Of a DNA stretch of 63,265 nucleotides, positions 45,283 through 54,089 are shown piece by piece. Under the pieces are notes generated by a model, which did not search any database, had not been told where the DNA came from, and saw only the letters and a list, made by a program, of their open reading frames with translations. This DNA comes from an uncultured bacterium. Lineage in GTDB: Bacteria > Bdellovibrionota_C > UBA2361 > CALJRW01. Both the position numbers and the translations under genes were made by a program. Position 1 is the stretch's first letter; each line of letters starts with the position of its first letter. The stretch lies in assembly GCA_937976335.1 (NCBI GenBank), contig CALJRW010000108.1:1-63265 (forward strand), written 5' to 3'.

Positions 45283-45600
45283 GTGGCTGTTACATTAAGA
45301 TTATCGAGAAAAGGACAAAAAAAACGTCCATTTTATAGAATTGTTGCAACTGATAAGGAAAGCCCTCGTGATGGTAAATATCTTGAAATTTTGGGTACAT
45401 ATAACCCAATGGTAGACCCTCCAGCAGTAAATATTAAAGAAGATAGAGTAAAATATTGGATAGAGAATGGAGCGCAAACTTCAAAAACTGTTCAAAGCTT
45501 TATTAAAAAAACTATTCCTGGATATATTGAAGGAATTTTAGAAAAAAGAACTGCTGGAATTCAAGCTAAGAGAAAAGCTAGAAAAGCTAGAGCTAAGTAA
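45283..45600 (+). CDS. rpsP: Ribosomal protein S16
   Basis: 105 residues from a GTG start at 45283 (family opening M-A-V-T-L-R-L-S-R-K-G). KRPFYRIVATDKESPRDGKY is the S16 signature, and a lysine/arginine-rich tail follows. It binds 16S rRNA in the 30S subunit. The trmD start follows two bases after its stop. In many bacteria rimM lies between rpsP and trmD; it does not here. Confidence 0.97.
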   Translation: MAVTLRLSRKGQKKRPFYRIVATDKESPRDGKYLEILGTYNPMVDPPAVNIKEDRVKYWIENGAQTSKTVQSFIKKTIPGYIEGILEKRTAGIQAKRKARKARAK

Positions 45601-45602
45601 AT

Positions 45603-46289
45603 TTGCGATTCACTGTTCTAACAATCTTTCCTGAAATCTTTGATGGATTTACTAGAACCAGTCTTATTGAAAAAGCTCTTGCAAAAAAATTCATAGAAAT
45701 TGATATAGTAAATATTAGAGACTTTTCTTCTGCGCCTCACCATAAAGTAGATGACGAACCGTATGGTGGTGGAGCAGGCATGGTTTTAAGCCCTGAGCCA
45801 CTTGCTAAAGCTATTGAATATGCCAAGAAAAAAAATCCAAATTCTAAAGTGATTCTTATGACTCCTTCAGGAAAGTCTTTCAAACAAGAAATAGCTGAAA
45901 ATTTAGCTGAAAAATCTCAAAGCTTAATTATTATTTGTGGAAGATATGAAGGCATAGATCAAAGAATAATTGATATTTACGTTGACGAAGAATATTCAAT
46001 TGGAGACTATGTTTTAATGGGTGGAGAAATTCCTGCTATGGCGGTTATTGAAGCAATTTCTAGGTTAAAAAACAATGTACTAGGCAATTCAGAATCAGTA
46101 GTAAATGAGAGCTTTTCTGGAACTAATAAAATTCTTGAAGCCCCACAATATACTCGTCCTAGAAGCTTTAACAACAAAGAGGTTCCTGAGATTCTCTGCT
46201 CTGGAAACCACAAAGCAATAGAAAAATGGCGTGAAGAAAAAGCTCTTGAGAAAACAAAATTAAATAGACCCGAACTTATTAATGAATAA
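45603..46289 (+). CDS. trmD: tRNA (guanine-N1)-methyltransferase TrmD
   Basis: 228 residues from a TTG start (MRFTVLTIFPEIF). The SPOUT-fold motifs DDEPYGGGAGMVLSPEPL, GRYEGIDQR and YSIGDYVLMGGEIPAMAVIEA are canonical and form the trefoil knot and SAM site. It methylates G37 of tRNAs to prevent frameshifting. It is coupled to rpsP (TTG two bases after the stop) and to the RNA methyltransferase downstream. Confidence 0.97.
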   Translation: MRFTVLTIFPEIFDGFTRTSLIEKALAKKFIEIDIVNIRDFSSAPHHKVDDEPYGGGAGMVLSPEPLAKAIEYAKKKNPNSKVILMTPSGKSFKQEIAENLAEKSQSLIIICGRYEGIDQRIIDIYVDEEYSIGDYVLMGGEIPAMAVIEAISRLKNNVLGNSESVVNESFSGTNKILEAPQYTRPRSFNNKEVPEILCSGNHKAIEKWREEKALEKTKLNRPELINE

Positions 46290-46295
46290 AAAAAA

Positions 46296-46859
46296 ATGAA
46301 TAAAGAAATAGACTTAAGTATAATTTTACTGCATGAAAACATGCTAAATAAAGAAGGTAAGCTTATTACTACTTCGCTTACAATGATTGACAGTCATGAT
46401 ATTTCGAGAAGTTCAAGAACTTACCAATTGTCTGAATTTTTTATTGCTCACCCTTCTAATACCCTCCAAGATTTAGCAAATACCTTAAAAAAACATTGGG
46501 TAGATGGCTACGGCGCTAAGTACAATACAAATCGTGGAGAAGCTTTAGAACTCATTACAATTGTTGATAATTATGAACAAGCAAAAGAAAAGATTAAAAC
46601 TCGCACAGGTAAAACACCAAAAATAATTGCAACTAGCGCAAAAACTGGAGAAAATAGAATCGGATATAGCGATCTAAAAGAAGAACTTAAAAATGGAGAC
46701 CCCTATCTTCTTTTACTAGGAACAGGTTGGGGACTTTCTGACTCTTATCTGTCTGAAGTTGATTTTTTCTTAGCTCCTATACTTGGACCAGGCGATTACA
46801 ATCATTTATCTGTAAGATCTGCAGCTGCTATTATGTTAGATAGATTGTTTGGCAGTTAA
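46296..46859 (+). CDS. TrmD-linked RNA methyltransferase (SPOUT-like)
   Basis: A 187-residue protein resembling the RNA methyltransferase family found beside trmD in deltaproteobacteria-type genomes. LLLGTGWGLSDSYL and ILGPGDYNHLSVRSAAAIMLDRL look like SAM-knot motifs, and the N-terminal half carries SLTMIDSHDISRSS. It is encoded seven bases after trmD. Target RNA is unknown. Confidence 0.78.
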   Translation: MNKEIDLSIILLHENMLNKEGKLITTSLTMIDSHDISRSSRTYQLSEFFIAHPSNTLQDLANTLKKHWVDGYGAKYNTNRGEALELITIVDNYEQAKEKIKTRTGKTPKIIATSAKTGENRIGYSDLKEELKNGDPYLLLLGTGWGLSDSYLSEVDFFLAPILGPGDYNHLSVRSAAAIMLDRLFGS

Positions 46860-47050
46860 ACCACGCTCTTAAGATACAAACCTGAATTCTGACTAAGAAA
46901 GCTGTTACAAAAGCTAATCTACTAAAATCTTTAAAAGAACTCAGTTTATAAGAAAAAATTCCAGAAAGGTAATAGCAAAATTTACTATTTCTAGCTTTTT
47001 AGACTTTAAGTATCAAACTTTATTAGTATTGTCCCGTATTAGTACGTACG

Positions 47051-47582
47051 GTGAAATTACTAAAAAAACTCATAAATAAAAAACCCTATACTAAAAGGTT
47101 TCACCATAATTGAATTACTTGTAGTAGTCGCTATAATCGGTATCCTTGCTAGCATGGGCTTACAAATTTTTGATGAATACACTGAAAAAGTAAAAAGAGC
47201 TGAATCTTTACATGATTTGCACGGACTTCATTTAGCTATCACTACTCTCATTACTGACACAGGTTTCGCTCCAGGCGGGTTTACTGCTGAACCTTGCGTA
47301 CAAATCACTTCTGATAACGAAATGGGAATTGATGATTGTAGCGCTGGCCTACTATGTAACGATGGAACTTTCATTAACTGGGGTGGACCATATATTTCAG
47401 ATGCACATACAAAAGATCCTTGGGGCAATACTTATCAATATGATTCAGATTACTATTGCTTTACATATATTGAAGGATGTAATGGGACAGGATGGGTAAG
47501 AGCTATAAATACAATAGGGCCAGACGGAGTAGCAAATAATTATGATAATGGAGAAGCTGCACAGGTTTTGTGTGCTCAATAA
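47051..47582 (+). pseudogene. Type II secretion-like pseudopilin, frame disrupted
   Basis: From GTG 47051 the reading VKLLKKLINKKPYTK would be a prepilin leader, but one base is in the wrong phase near the aaaa at 47093-47096. In the other frame (47097 on) the sequence gives GFTIIELLVVVAIIGILAS, the classical cleavage and helix region, then a globular GspG-like part (KDPWGNTYQYDSD). In-frame there is no ATG, GTG or TTG upstream of the helix. It is a frameshifted gene, a sequencing indel or a recoded one. The mature part (to 47582) is intact, with several cysteines. Confidence 0.75.
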
Positions 47583-47601
47583 ATCACAGTAAAATTGAAT
47601 A

Positions 47602-48408
47602 CTACAACCAAAATACCAACAAAACAATCACTCCCAAAACAATTCTATACCAACCAAAAGGCGCTAATGTATATTTACTAAGCATCTTGATAAAAATTTT
47701 AATTGCAAATATTGCAACTATAAATGAAACTACAAAACCCAGAAAAAATATTCCAAAATCTGAAAAACTTAAAAGATCTCTACTTTTAATTAAATCATAA
47801 ACTGTTGCTCCAGCAATAATAGGAACTGCCATAAGAAAAGAAAATTCTGCAGATGTTTTTCTATCAAGCCCAAACCAAATTCCACCAAGAATTGAACTTG
47901 CAGCGCGAGACATACCTGGCCATAAAGCAAAACACTGCACTAAACCAATTTTAAAAGCCTGTGAGTAAGTAATTTTATCTACGCTGTCAGAGTTAATTTC
48001 TTTAAATTGCTTATTCTTTGGATCGCAAACAATCATCAATACGCCACCTATGATTAACGCTATTGCTACGGGAGTAGGAGAAAATAATAATTCTTTTATT
48101 TTAGAATAAAACAAAGCTCCTAAAATACAAGCTGGAAAAGTCCCTAAAATAAGTAGTATCCACGCTCGTTTTCCTGAAAATTTTTCACTTTTTTTCAAAT
48201 TAAATAATGCAAAAAATTTTTCTTTATACAGCAAAACAACTGCTAAGATTGCTCCAAGTTGGATAAAAATTGAAAAAGTATCTGCTGAACTTCTAGTGAA
48301 TTCAATTAAGTCAGAAAATATGATCAAGTGGCCAGTGCTTGAAACAGGAACGAATTCGGTCAAGCCCTCTATTACACCAAGAATAATTGCCTTTAAGTAA
48401 TCAAGCAC
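47602..48408 (-). CDS. uppP: Undecaprenyl-diphosphatase
   Basis: A 268-residue UppP (BacA) membrane protein with eight or so segments. EGLTEFVPVSSTGHLII near the start and WPGMSRAASSILGG near residue 155 are the family active-site motifs. It dephosphorylates undecaprenyl diphosphate, recycling the carrier for peptidoglycan and the surface glycans made by this region. Five bases downstream of the antiporter gene on the same strand. Confidence 0.95.
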   Translation of the reverse strand: MLDYLKAIILGVIEGLTEFVPVSSTGHLIIFSDLIEFTRSSADTFSIFIQLGAILAVVLLYKEKFFALFNLKKSEKFSGKRAWILLILGTFPACILGALFYSKIKELLFSPTPVAIALIIGGVLMIVCDPKNKQFKEINSDSVDKITYSQAFKIGLVQCFALWPGMSRAASSILGGIWFGLDRKTSAEFSFLMAVPIIAGATVYDLIKSRDLLSFSDFGIFFLGFVVSFIVAIFAIKIFIKMLSKYTLAPFGWYRIVLGVIVLLVFWL

Positions 48409-48413
48409 TAAAA

Positions 48414-49355
48414 CTAAGCTCCGGAAAAGTTAAAAATAATGTAAGAAAAATATACAAAGAGCATAAGAATTCCGTCTAATCTAGTTAAACTTTTCTTATA
48501 AAACATAATAAAACCAACTATTGCACATGAAAAAAACATAAAAGGAAAATCTAAGACTAAAGCACCCTTAGAAACAGTCAAAGGATGTACAATGCTAGTC
48601 AATCCAATAACACTAAAGACATTAAATATATTACTACCAATAGCATTACCTATAGCTAAATCAACTTCATCTTTCATAGCAGCTACTGCTGTGGTTGCTA
48701 ATTCAGGCAATGAAGTGCCAATACCAATGATAGTAATTCCAATTACCATTTCCGAAACACCAATTGCTCTTGCAAGTTTCGAGGCATTTACTACTATTAA
48801 ATCAGCTCCCCATACCATTCCTGTAAGCCCTAGTAATATTAAACCTAAAGAAGTGTACATATTGATATTAACCTCAACCTTGCTTGTCTCTTCTTCGGCT
48901 ACATTTGAGCTTTCAGAAAAAAAGAAATTATATGTTAAGTAAGCTATAATTCCTGAAAATAGAACTACCCCTTCAAACCTTCCTAGGTTTTCATTTAAAC
49001 TAAAAATCCAGAAAAGCAGTAAAGATAAAAGCATGAGTGGCATTTCTCTTGAATAAACATCTTTAGTAATTGAGACAGAACTAATGACTGAAGCCACTCC
49101 TAATATGCATAAAATATTGCAAATATTACTACCGATAATATTTCCAACAGCAACATCAGAACTTCCTTTGAGGGCAGCACCTAAAGAAACAAAAAGCTCA
49201 GGTGCAGAAGTGCCAAAAGCAACTATTGTTAATCCAATTACCAAAGGACTGACTTTATATTTTTCAGCAATCCGAACAGCGCCTTTAACCAAAAAATCAG
49301 CACCAAGGACTAAAATCACCATTCCAAAGGCGAGAGATAATAATTGAATTAACAT
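48414..49355 (-). CDS. CaCA-family Ca2+/cation antiporter
   Basis: A 313-residue polytopic protein with two internally repeated alpha motifs: GLTIVAFGTSAPELFVS with VGNIIGSNICN, and GITIIGIGTSLPELATT with IGNAIGSNIFN. This is the YrbG-like prokaryotic branch of Na+(K+)/Ca2+ exchangers in the inner membrane. The substrate ion is not certain. It overlaps no gene and lies between uppP and a MazG-like gene in a minus-strand run. Confidence 0.9.
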   Translation of the reverse strand: MLIQLLSLAFGMVILVLGADFLVKGAVRIAEKYKVSPLVIGLTIVAFGTSAPELFVSLGAALKGSSDVAVGNIIGSNICNILCILGVASVISSVSITKDVYSREMPLMLLSLLLFWIFSLNENLGRFEGVVLFSGIIAYLTYNFFFSESSNVAEEETSKVEVNINMYTSLGLILLGLTGMVWGADLIVVNASKLARAIGVSEMVIGITIIGIGTSLPELATTAVAAMKDEVDLAIGNAIGSNIFNVFSVIGLTSIVHPLTVSKGALVLDFPFMFFSCAIVGFIMFYKKSLTRLDGILMLFVYFSYIIFNFSGA

Positions 49356-49364
49356 TATAGAAGA

Positions 49365-49919
49365 TTATGCAACTAATTGAGTTAGATCAACACTCTGATA
49401 TGAAGAAGGCTTTCTCACTTTACCACTCTCATCTTTTCCAACTGCATAATAAACACTATCAATCTCAACAACTTCCACGCTCTTAACCTCACTCGGCCAT
49501 GATATATCTCTATCACATGCCCAGTCAGAATTAGGCAATTTTCCAGTTTTACCATTCCAACTATCAAGTTTTATAAACTTCTCTAGGTTGTTATCACAAA
49601 CTAACTCAAAAGCATCTTCTAAAGGAATTTTAAAAGCTTCAGAATTCCAATACATGGTATAAGCAACATCAGCTAAACCATCAAGCATCTCTAATTTATT
49701 AGGCTCATTTACATTTTGATATTTTAGTGCATTAGGATCTGTAATTTCTTTGCCATCAAAAACTGGAATTACCCCTAAGCCTTTTATAATGTACTCCAGA
49801 GTTTCAGAGAGTAGAAGTTGAGCACCTAAGGCTCTTTGCTTAGGATCATTTGCATCAAAAGTCTCAGAAAGTTTTTGACCAGCTAGTTTCATAAATATTT
49901 TGATTTTATCAGACTGCAT
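49365..49919 (-). CDS. MazG-like nucleotide pyrophosphohydrolase-like protein
   Basis: A 184-residue protein with LLLSETLEYIIKGLG and EMLDGLADVAYTMYWNS, the E-x3-E and E-x3-D helix motifs of the all-alpha MazG/dUTPase-type NTP pyrophosphohydrolases, which bind Mg. The C-terminal 50 residues form a separate beta-rich extension (YYAVGKDESGKVRKPSSY). It resembles phage and bacterial MazG-like proteins; the substrate nucleotide is unknown. Confidence 0.75.
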   Translation of the reverse strand: MQSDKIKIFMKLAGQKLSETFDANDPKQRALGAQLLLSETLEYIIKGLGVIPVFDGKEITDPNALKYQNVNEPNKLEMLDGLADVAYTMYWNSEAFKIPLEDAFELVCDNNLEKFIKLDSWNGKTGKLPNSDWACDRDISWPSEVKSVEVVEIDSVYYAVGKDESGKVRKPSSYQSVDLTQLVA

Positions 49920-49947
49920 TTTATACCTTTTAAAAATACTTATAATG

Positions 49948-49986
49948 AGTCCAAAAAAGAATTTCCTTAAAAAAACTTTTTGGATT
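49948..49986. repeat. Hairpin repeat, copy A
   Basis: The arms agtccaaaaaag (49948-49959) and ctttttggatt (49976-49986) form a hairpin. Its reverse complement matches the hairpin at 62955-62993 in about 37 of 39 positions. Both sites also have an actatagttatccc motif nearby (here 50063-50076). It is too AT-rich to be a strong terminator but lies just upstream of the MazG-like gene on that gene's strand. Confidence 0.75.
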
Positions 49987-50199
49987 CATCTTTCCCAAAT
50001 TGAATTACTAAATTATCAGTTTACAAGGAAGTAGAATAAGTGCAAGTGTTTACGAATTTGTAACTATAGTTATCCCTTAGAGGGTATAGAATTACAGCAA
50101 ATATGCTGTTCTTTTAAGATGCTCTTAGCAATGTCATGAAGTTAAAGTAAAACCTAATAAGCACCTACAATTCTAGAGTTTATTTAAATTAGTATCAAT

Positions 50200-50601
50200 T
50201 CAACTATCCTTAGAAACAGCCAACGTAGGTAAGAGATTCTTATAAACTTCTTTACGCTGAAAGTGATAGTCACAACCAGACTCTATACTTAATTCCTCTT
50301 CACAAAGGAATTTAGTATCAGACATTGAAACAATAAGGTCAGCACAATCATTTACTTTTAATTTCATTGCGCAACTATAACCATCTAAATCAGGAAGCTT
50401 AGAATCAAGAACAATAATATCAAAAACATTTCCTGCTCTTTTAGCGTTTAACGCTTTTCTAATACAATCTTTGCCTGTGCTAACAAATACTAGCATATCA
50501 TCTTTTAAATTATATTTTTTAGCTCTTTTTTTCGAATCAGCTATTAAAATTCGATAGGCACTATCTAAAACAACAGTCGGCACTCTTTTTGTTATTCCCA
50601 T
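50200..50601 (-). CDS. Response regulator receiver-domain protein
   Basis: About 133 residues from the ATG at 50601 (MGITKRVP), which has AGAGG upstream; a TTG five codons earlier is less likely. The single domain is a CheY-like receiver: RILIADSKK (acidic pocket start), VLDSKLPDLDGY with the phospho-acceptor D, VSMSD, and KEVYKNLLP with the late lysine. No output domain. A cognate histidine kinase is not in the window. Promoter region (50617-50862) holds no other gene. Confidence 0.75.
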   Translation of the reverse strand: MGITKRVPTVVLDSAYRILIADSKKRAKKYNLKDDMLVFVSTGKDCIRKALNAKRAGNVFDIIVLDSKLPDLDGYSCAMKLKVNDCADLIVSMSDTKFLCEEELSIESGCDYHFQRKEVYKNLLPTLAVSKDS

Positions 50602-50862
50602 ATATGACCCTCTCAAAAAATAAAAGCAAAAAACAAATATAGCACAATGTGAACAAAAATTTTAGTAAAATCTTTATTAGACTTGTACAACAATGATTTT
50701 ATAGTGAAATTGTTAAATATTTTACTCTTCTAGTAGAAATTTTGTTGAGATAGTTTGTTAATACAATGGTTAAATGAGTGTAATTTCTAAAACATCATTT
50801 GAATACTTTTAAGTAAGTAAAAAAGAGATAGGTATTTTCAATAATATGAATAATTTACTGCC

Positions 50863-51321
50863 TTATGCTGCTTTTTTTAACGAGCTATCTAGCTTTCTAC
50901 TGTTTAGCATGCCTTTACTGTGATCATGAACGGAAAAAACTTTTACTGAATTATTAGAATAAACAACTTTTAACAACAAACCTGAATTCAAAAAAGCAAG
51001 ATGTTTAACTAGTAAACTCTGATTGCACCAAAATTTACTTCCATAATGCTTTAAATTTCCTCTCTCAGCTTTATATATACCGATTGAATTTCTAAAGCCT
51101 AAAGAAAGATAACCTGTTTTTAAAAAACAATAAGATAAGATTTGATTTTCAAATTTAATTTCAGCACATAGCACTAAATCATTTACATGAAAATGCTTAC
51201 TAAACTGACATGAGAAATACTGAACAGAATGCGTATGAATTATTAAAACTCCTTTACCGAGCGGAAAAATACCTACAGCTAATTCACATGCTTCGTACAA
51301 AGATACGGGTTTTAGAACCAT
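50863..51321 (-). CDS. Hypothetical protein
   Basis: I do not recognise this 152-residue protein. It is rich in aromatic residues and beta-strand-like segments (GVLIIHTHSVQYF, QILSYCFLKTGYLSLGF, LLKVVYSNNSVKVFSV) and contains a few cysteines. No signal peptide or membrane helix. It sits alone on its strand, 247 bases from the receiver gene. Confidence 0.45.
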   Translation of the reverse strand: MVLKPVSLYEACELAVGIFPLGKGVLIIHTHSVQYFSCQFSKHFHVNDLVLCAEIKFENQILSYCFLKTGYLSLGFRNSIGIYKAERGNLKHYGSKFWCNQSLLVKHLAFLNSGLLLKVVYSNNSVKVFSVHDHSKGMLNSRKLDSSLKKAA

Positions 51322-51502
51322 TTTTCCCCTTAAAAAACCAAAAAAATCCAGCTAACTAAGAATTAGCTACTAAGATAGTACCAAATGATAAGCATATGTA
51401 AAACTTTTTCCTCCTCTTAAGAATACCCATTCAGCTATTTTTTATTGAAAATTATTGTACTAATACTGCATCTAAGTTATTTTAATAGAGAAGAACAAAA
51501 AA

Positions 51503-52087
51503 ATGAAAAAAAATAAAGATCTTAACAATAACGACTTACAAAATGCCTTAGAAACAACTAAAAAATACCTTGCAAAAGCTTCAGGAACTATCACTTCAAA
51601 TGCAAAATTAAATGATTTTTTAGATAAAACAATTTCTAGCTCTCAAAAAATCTGGGAAAATTCTGTAGAGCAAGCAAAAATCTTAAGTGCTGAAACTAAA
51701 GATTTTGCTCAAAAAACAAGTGAAGATATTTCTAAACATTCTAAAAAGATAATGCTTTGGGCAAAGAAAGAGCTTGATGTGCTAAAAAATAGAGTTAGTA
51801 AACTTGAGAACAAAGTGAATTTATTTGAAAAAGAGTCAGAGAGTGAAAAAAAACGAACAAACAAAGATAAGAGCAAGAAAAAGAGCAAGAAAAAGAGCAA
51901 AACAAAAACGAAGTCAAAAAAGAAAGTAAAGAGCAAAACAAAACCTAAAGCCAAACAAAAGACTTCTAAAACAAAAAATAAGAGTAAAAATAAAGCTAAA
52001 TCAAAAAAGAAAGTTCGGAAAAATGCAAAAGCTAAGAGTAAATTTAAGAAAAAAAAACAAGTAAAAGCTAAAGCTAAAAAACTTTAG
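51503..52087 (+). CDS. Histone H1-like lysine-rich protein with coiled-coil N-terminus
   Basis: A 194-residue protein. Residues 1-115 are amphipathic helix with a heptad part (KKELDVLKNRVSKLENKVNLF), resembling phasin-like or coiled-coil proteins. Residues 115-194 are almost entirely K, with S, T, A and N (SKKKSKKKSKTKTKS). Such tails occur in bacterial H1-like DNA-binding proteins (HctA/AlgP types). It probably binds DNA or polyanions. Opposite strand from the SH3-domain gene that ends 10 bases away. Confidence 0.65.
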   Translation: MKKNKDLNNNDLQNALETTKKYLAKASGTITSNAKLNDFLDKTISSSQKIWENSVEQAKILSAETKDFAQKTSEDISKHSKKIMLWAKKELDVLKNRVSKLENKVNLFEKESESEKKRTNKDKSKKKSKKKSKTKTKSKKKVKSKTKPKAKQKTSKTKNKSKNKAKSKKKVRKNAKAKSKFKKKKQVKAKAKKL

Positions 52088-52097
52088 TAAAAATAGA

Positions 52098-52802
52098 TTA
52101 TTGTAACTCTTTTATATTCTCTTTTAAAATCCAAGCTCTTATTCCATCTTCAGTAACTATTCTGTACCATTCGTCTGTACTATAGTCTAGAGAAATCTCA
52201 GTTCCTTCATCAAGAATGGTAATTCTCGAATGATCAAAACCTGGCCCAGTCCTAAGTACAGAACGAGGTTCAATAACTCTTCCTTTTTTTAAACTCTGAC
52301 TTAAACCAGAAGAATCTTGTCTTTCTATCCCATTCTTATTAATAGCATCGCTAGGCTTCTTAACTACACTATCTGTATTTTCTGAACTAGAATATCTCTT
52401 ATCTGGACGTATTGATAATTTTGGTTTTTTAAATTTTTCTATTTTAATTTTTTTATTTTCCGTATTTAAACCTTCATAACTTCCAGCAATTTCTTTTAAT
52501 ATGTTATCTTCTTCTTTCTTAAGTTCTTCTTCTTTTTCATCAAGTGAATTTTTAGTTTTGATACTTTGCTCTTGTTCTGTATCACTGCTAGTAGTAGGGA
52601 TAGTAGAATCTATATTATGGCGACTTCTTGGAACTTCTGCTTCATCATATTCAACCATGTTAACATCTTCATTCACATCTTTATCAGCAAGTTCAATAGA
52701 ACCGTAATCTGAAACATCCGTTTCTACAAAGTCAGCTTCTCTACTTGGGAGAAGAAAAACTATAAAAGAAATTATTACTAAAACTACAATAAGTCTAAAC
52801 AT
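52098..52802 (-). CDS. SH3-domain protein, membrane-anchored
   Basis: A 234-residue protein with an N-terminal membrane segment (MFRLIVVLVIISFIVFLLP), a long acidic and low-complexity stretch (30-165), then a C-terminal bacterial SH3 domain (VLRTGPGFDHSRITIL, YSTDEWYRIVTEDGIRAWI). Such proteins bind peptidoglycan or periplasmic partners. It does not sit in a clear operon. Confidence 0.75.
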   Translation of the reverse strand: MFRLIVVLVIISFIVFLLPSREADFVETDVSDYGSIELADKDVNEDVNMVEYDEAEVPRSRHNIDSTIPTTSSDTEQEQSIKTKNSLDEKEEELKKEEDNILKEIAGSYEGLNTENKKIKIEKFKKPKLSIRPDKRYSSSENTDSVVKKPSDAINKNGIERQDSSGLSQSLKKGRVIEPRSVLRTGPGFDHSRITILDEGTEISLDYSTDEWYRIVTEDGIRAWILKENIKELQ

Positions 52803-52971
52803 AAATGAAGATTAACATGAATTATAGAAAATACAAAAAGTAATTTCTCAAAATAAGCTTTTGGAATAACTCTACACTACAAGAAAGCAAGCCTGCTATT
52901 CACAATAAACATAATCCACCTATTATCATAAATTTGCGTCAAAATAGAGTCAAACTTATGAATAATGGAAA

Positions 52972-53586
52972 CTAAGGACAACGATCTAAATTAGAAAACG
53001 AAACAGCAGTTTTTGCCCTAAGTACAATTCTTTGACCTAAAAAATTTCTACCTCTAAGTACTAATTTAACATTCTTAAAACCACTATCTGGAATTTCACC
53101 ATTATTAAACTCTTTAGTATCACCATTAGCTTTTAAAAATAACGCTAACATGCTAGTACTACCTTTTGATGGAACCTCAGCTATTGTAGACAAACTCTGT
53201 TTTTTTGATTTAAATACCTTGCCATTAATTTTTTTTATCTTTAACGAAAAATTATTAAATCTAGAAGAAAATTCAGAATTATTTAAAACATCAATTAAAA
53301 GAACTGAATCATAAAAAGGTTCAGCAACGCTAGCATCTCCGTCTAGACATTGTTCTCTTATGACATCAACTGCAAAATTATTTGGAGAAGTAAAATCAGG
53401 AGTTTCTTGGTCAAGAATACTAATTTTAGTTATCCGATGCCCTCTTCTTCTCTTTTTCTTTTTTTGAGTTTTATACTGATTTTTTGAATTCTTCAATTGA
53501 GCCAAGTTGTTTTCTGCTAAGGAGCTAAAAGAAGTAAATGCTAGAAATAAAGTAATCAGTTGAAATATTTTTAAATATCTAGACAT
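52972..53586 (-). CDS. Secreted hypothetical protein
   Basis: A 204-residue protein of unknown function. It begins with a signal peptide (YLKIFQLITLFLAFTSFSSLA, cleavage near A-E-N-N), then a basic KKKKRRRGHR block, then predicted beta strands. No recognisable domain. It is flanked by non-coding DNA of about 110-170 bases. Likely periplasmic. Confidence 0.55.
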   Translation of the reverse strand: MSRYLKIFQLITLFLAFTSFSSLAENNLAQLKNSKNQYKTQKKKKRRRGHRITKISILDQETPDFTSPNNFAVDVIREQCLDGDASVAEPFYDSVLLIDVLNNSEFSSRFNNFSLKIKKINGKVFKSKKQSLSTIAEVPSKGSTSMLALFLKANGDTKEFNNGEIPDSGFKNVKLVLRGRNFLGQRIVLRAKTAVSFSNLDRCP

Positions 53587-53699
53587 TAAGAGTCATTCGT
53601 CAGAAATATAAGAAAACTTTAGAGTTAGTACCTAAAGGGCCTATTGAAAAAAAAAAGAATTCAACTACGAAAAAAAAGTTTTTAAGAGCAAAGTACTAG

Positions 53700-54077
53700 C
53701 TATACGGCCAAAATCACTTCTATTTCTATAGAAACTCCCAACGGAAGTCCAGAAACTTCAACAGTACTTCTAGCAGGCCGATGATTGCGTAACCATGTCG
53801 CATATAGCTCGTTTACAGCTCCAAATTCGCTTAAATCAGTTAAAAAAATACCAGATTTAACTATATTACTTGTTTTTAAATTAAGATGTGCAATTACAGC
53901 ATCTATATTTTTAAATATTTGCTTAGCTTGCATCTCGGTACCTCCCTCAACGACTTTTCCAACCAGAGGATCAATAGCAATTTGACCAGAGAGAAAGTAC
54001 AAATTTCCAGTTTTTACAGCAACAGAATAAGGTCCGACAGCCTTAGGAGCGCCAGGTATATCACTAAAATTTTCCAT
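53700..54077 (-). CDS. ridA: RidA family enamine/imine deaminase
   Basis: A 125-residue RidA/YjgF protein: GAPKAVGPYSVAVKTGNLYFLSGQIAI, the conserved glycine-rich core, and the C-terminal VEVSGLPLGVSIEIE with the usual arginine motif (RPARSTVEV). It hydrolyses reactive 2-aminoacrylate made by PLP enzymes. It lies downstream of GT2, DUF445 and O-antigen ligase genes on the minus strand, with 13 bases to the GT2. Confidence 0.93.
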   Translation of the reverse strand: MENFSDIPGAPKAVGPYSVAVKTGNLYFLSGQIAIDPLVGKVVEGGTEMQAKQIFKNIDAVIAHLNLKTSNIVKSGIFLTDLSEFGAVNELYATWLRNHRPARSTVEVSGLPLGVSIEIEVILAV

Positions 54078-54089
54078 ACTGAAATTATA

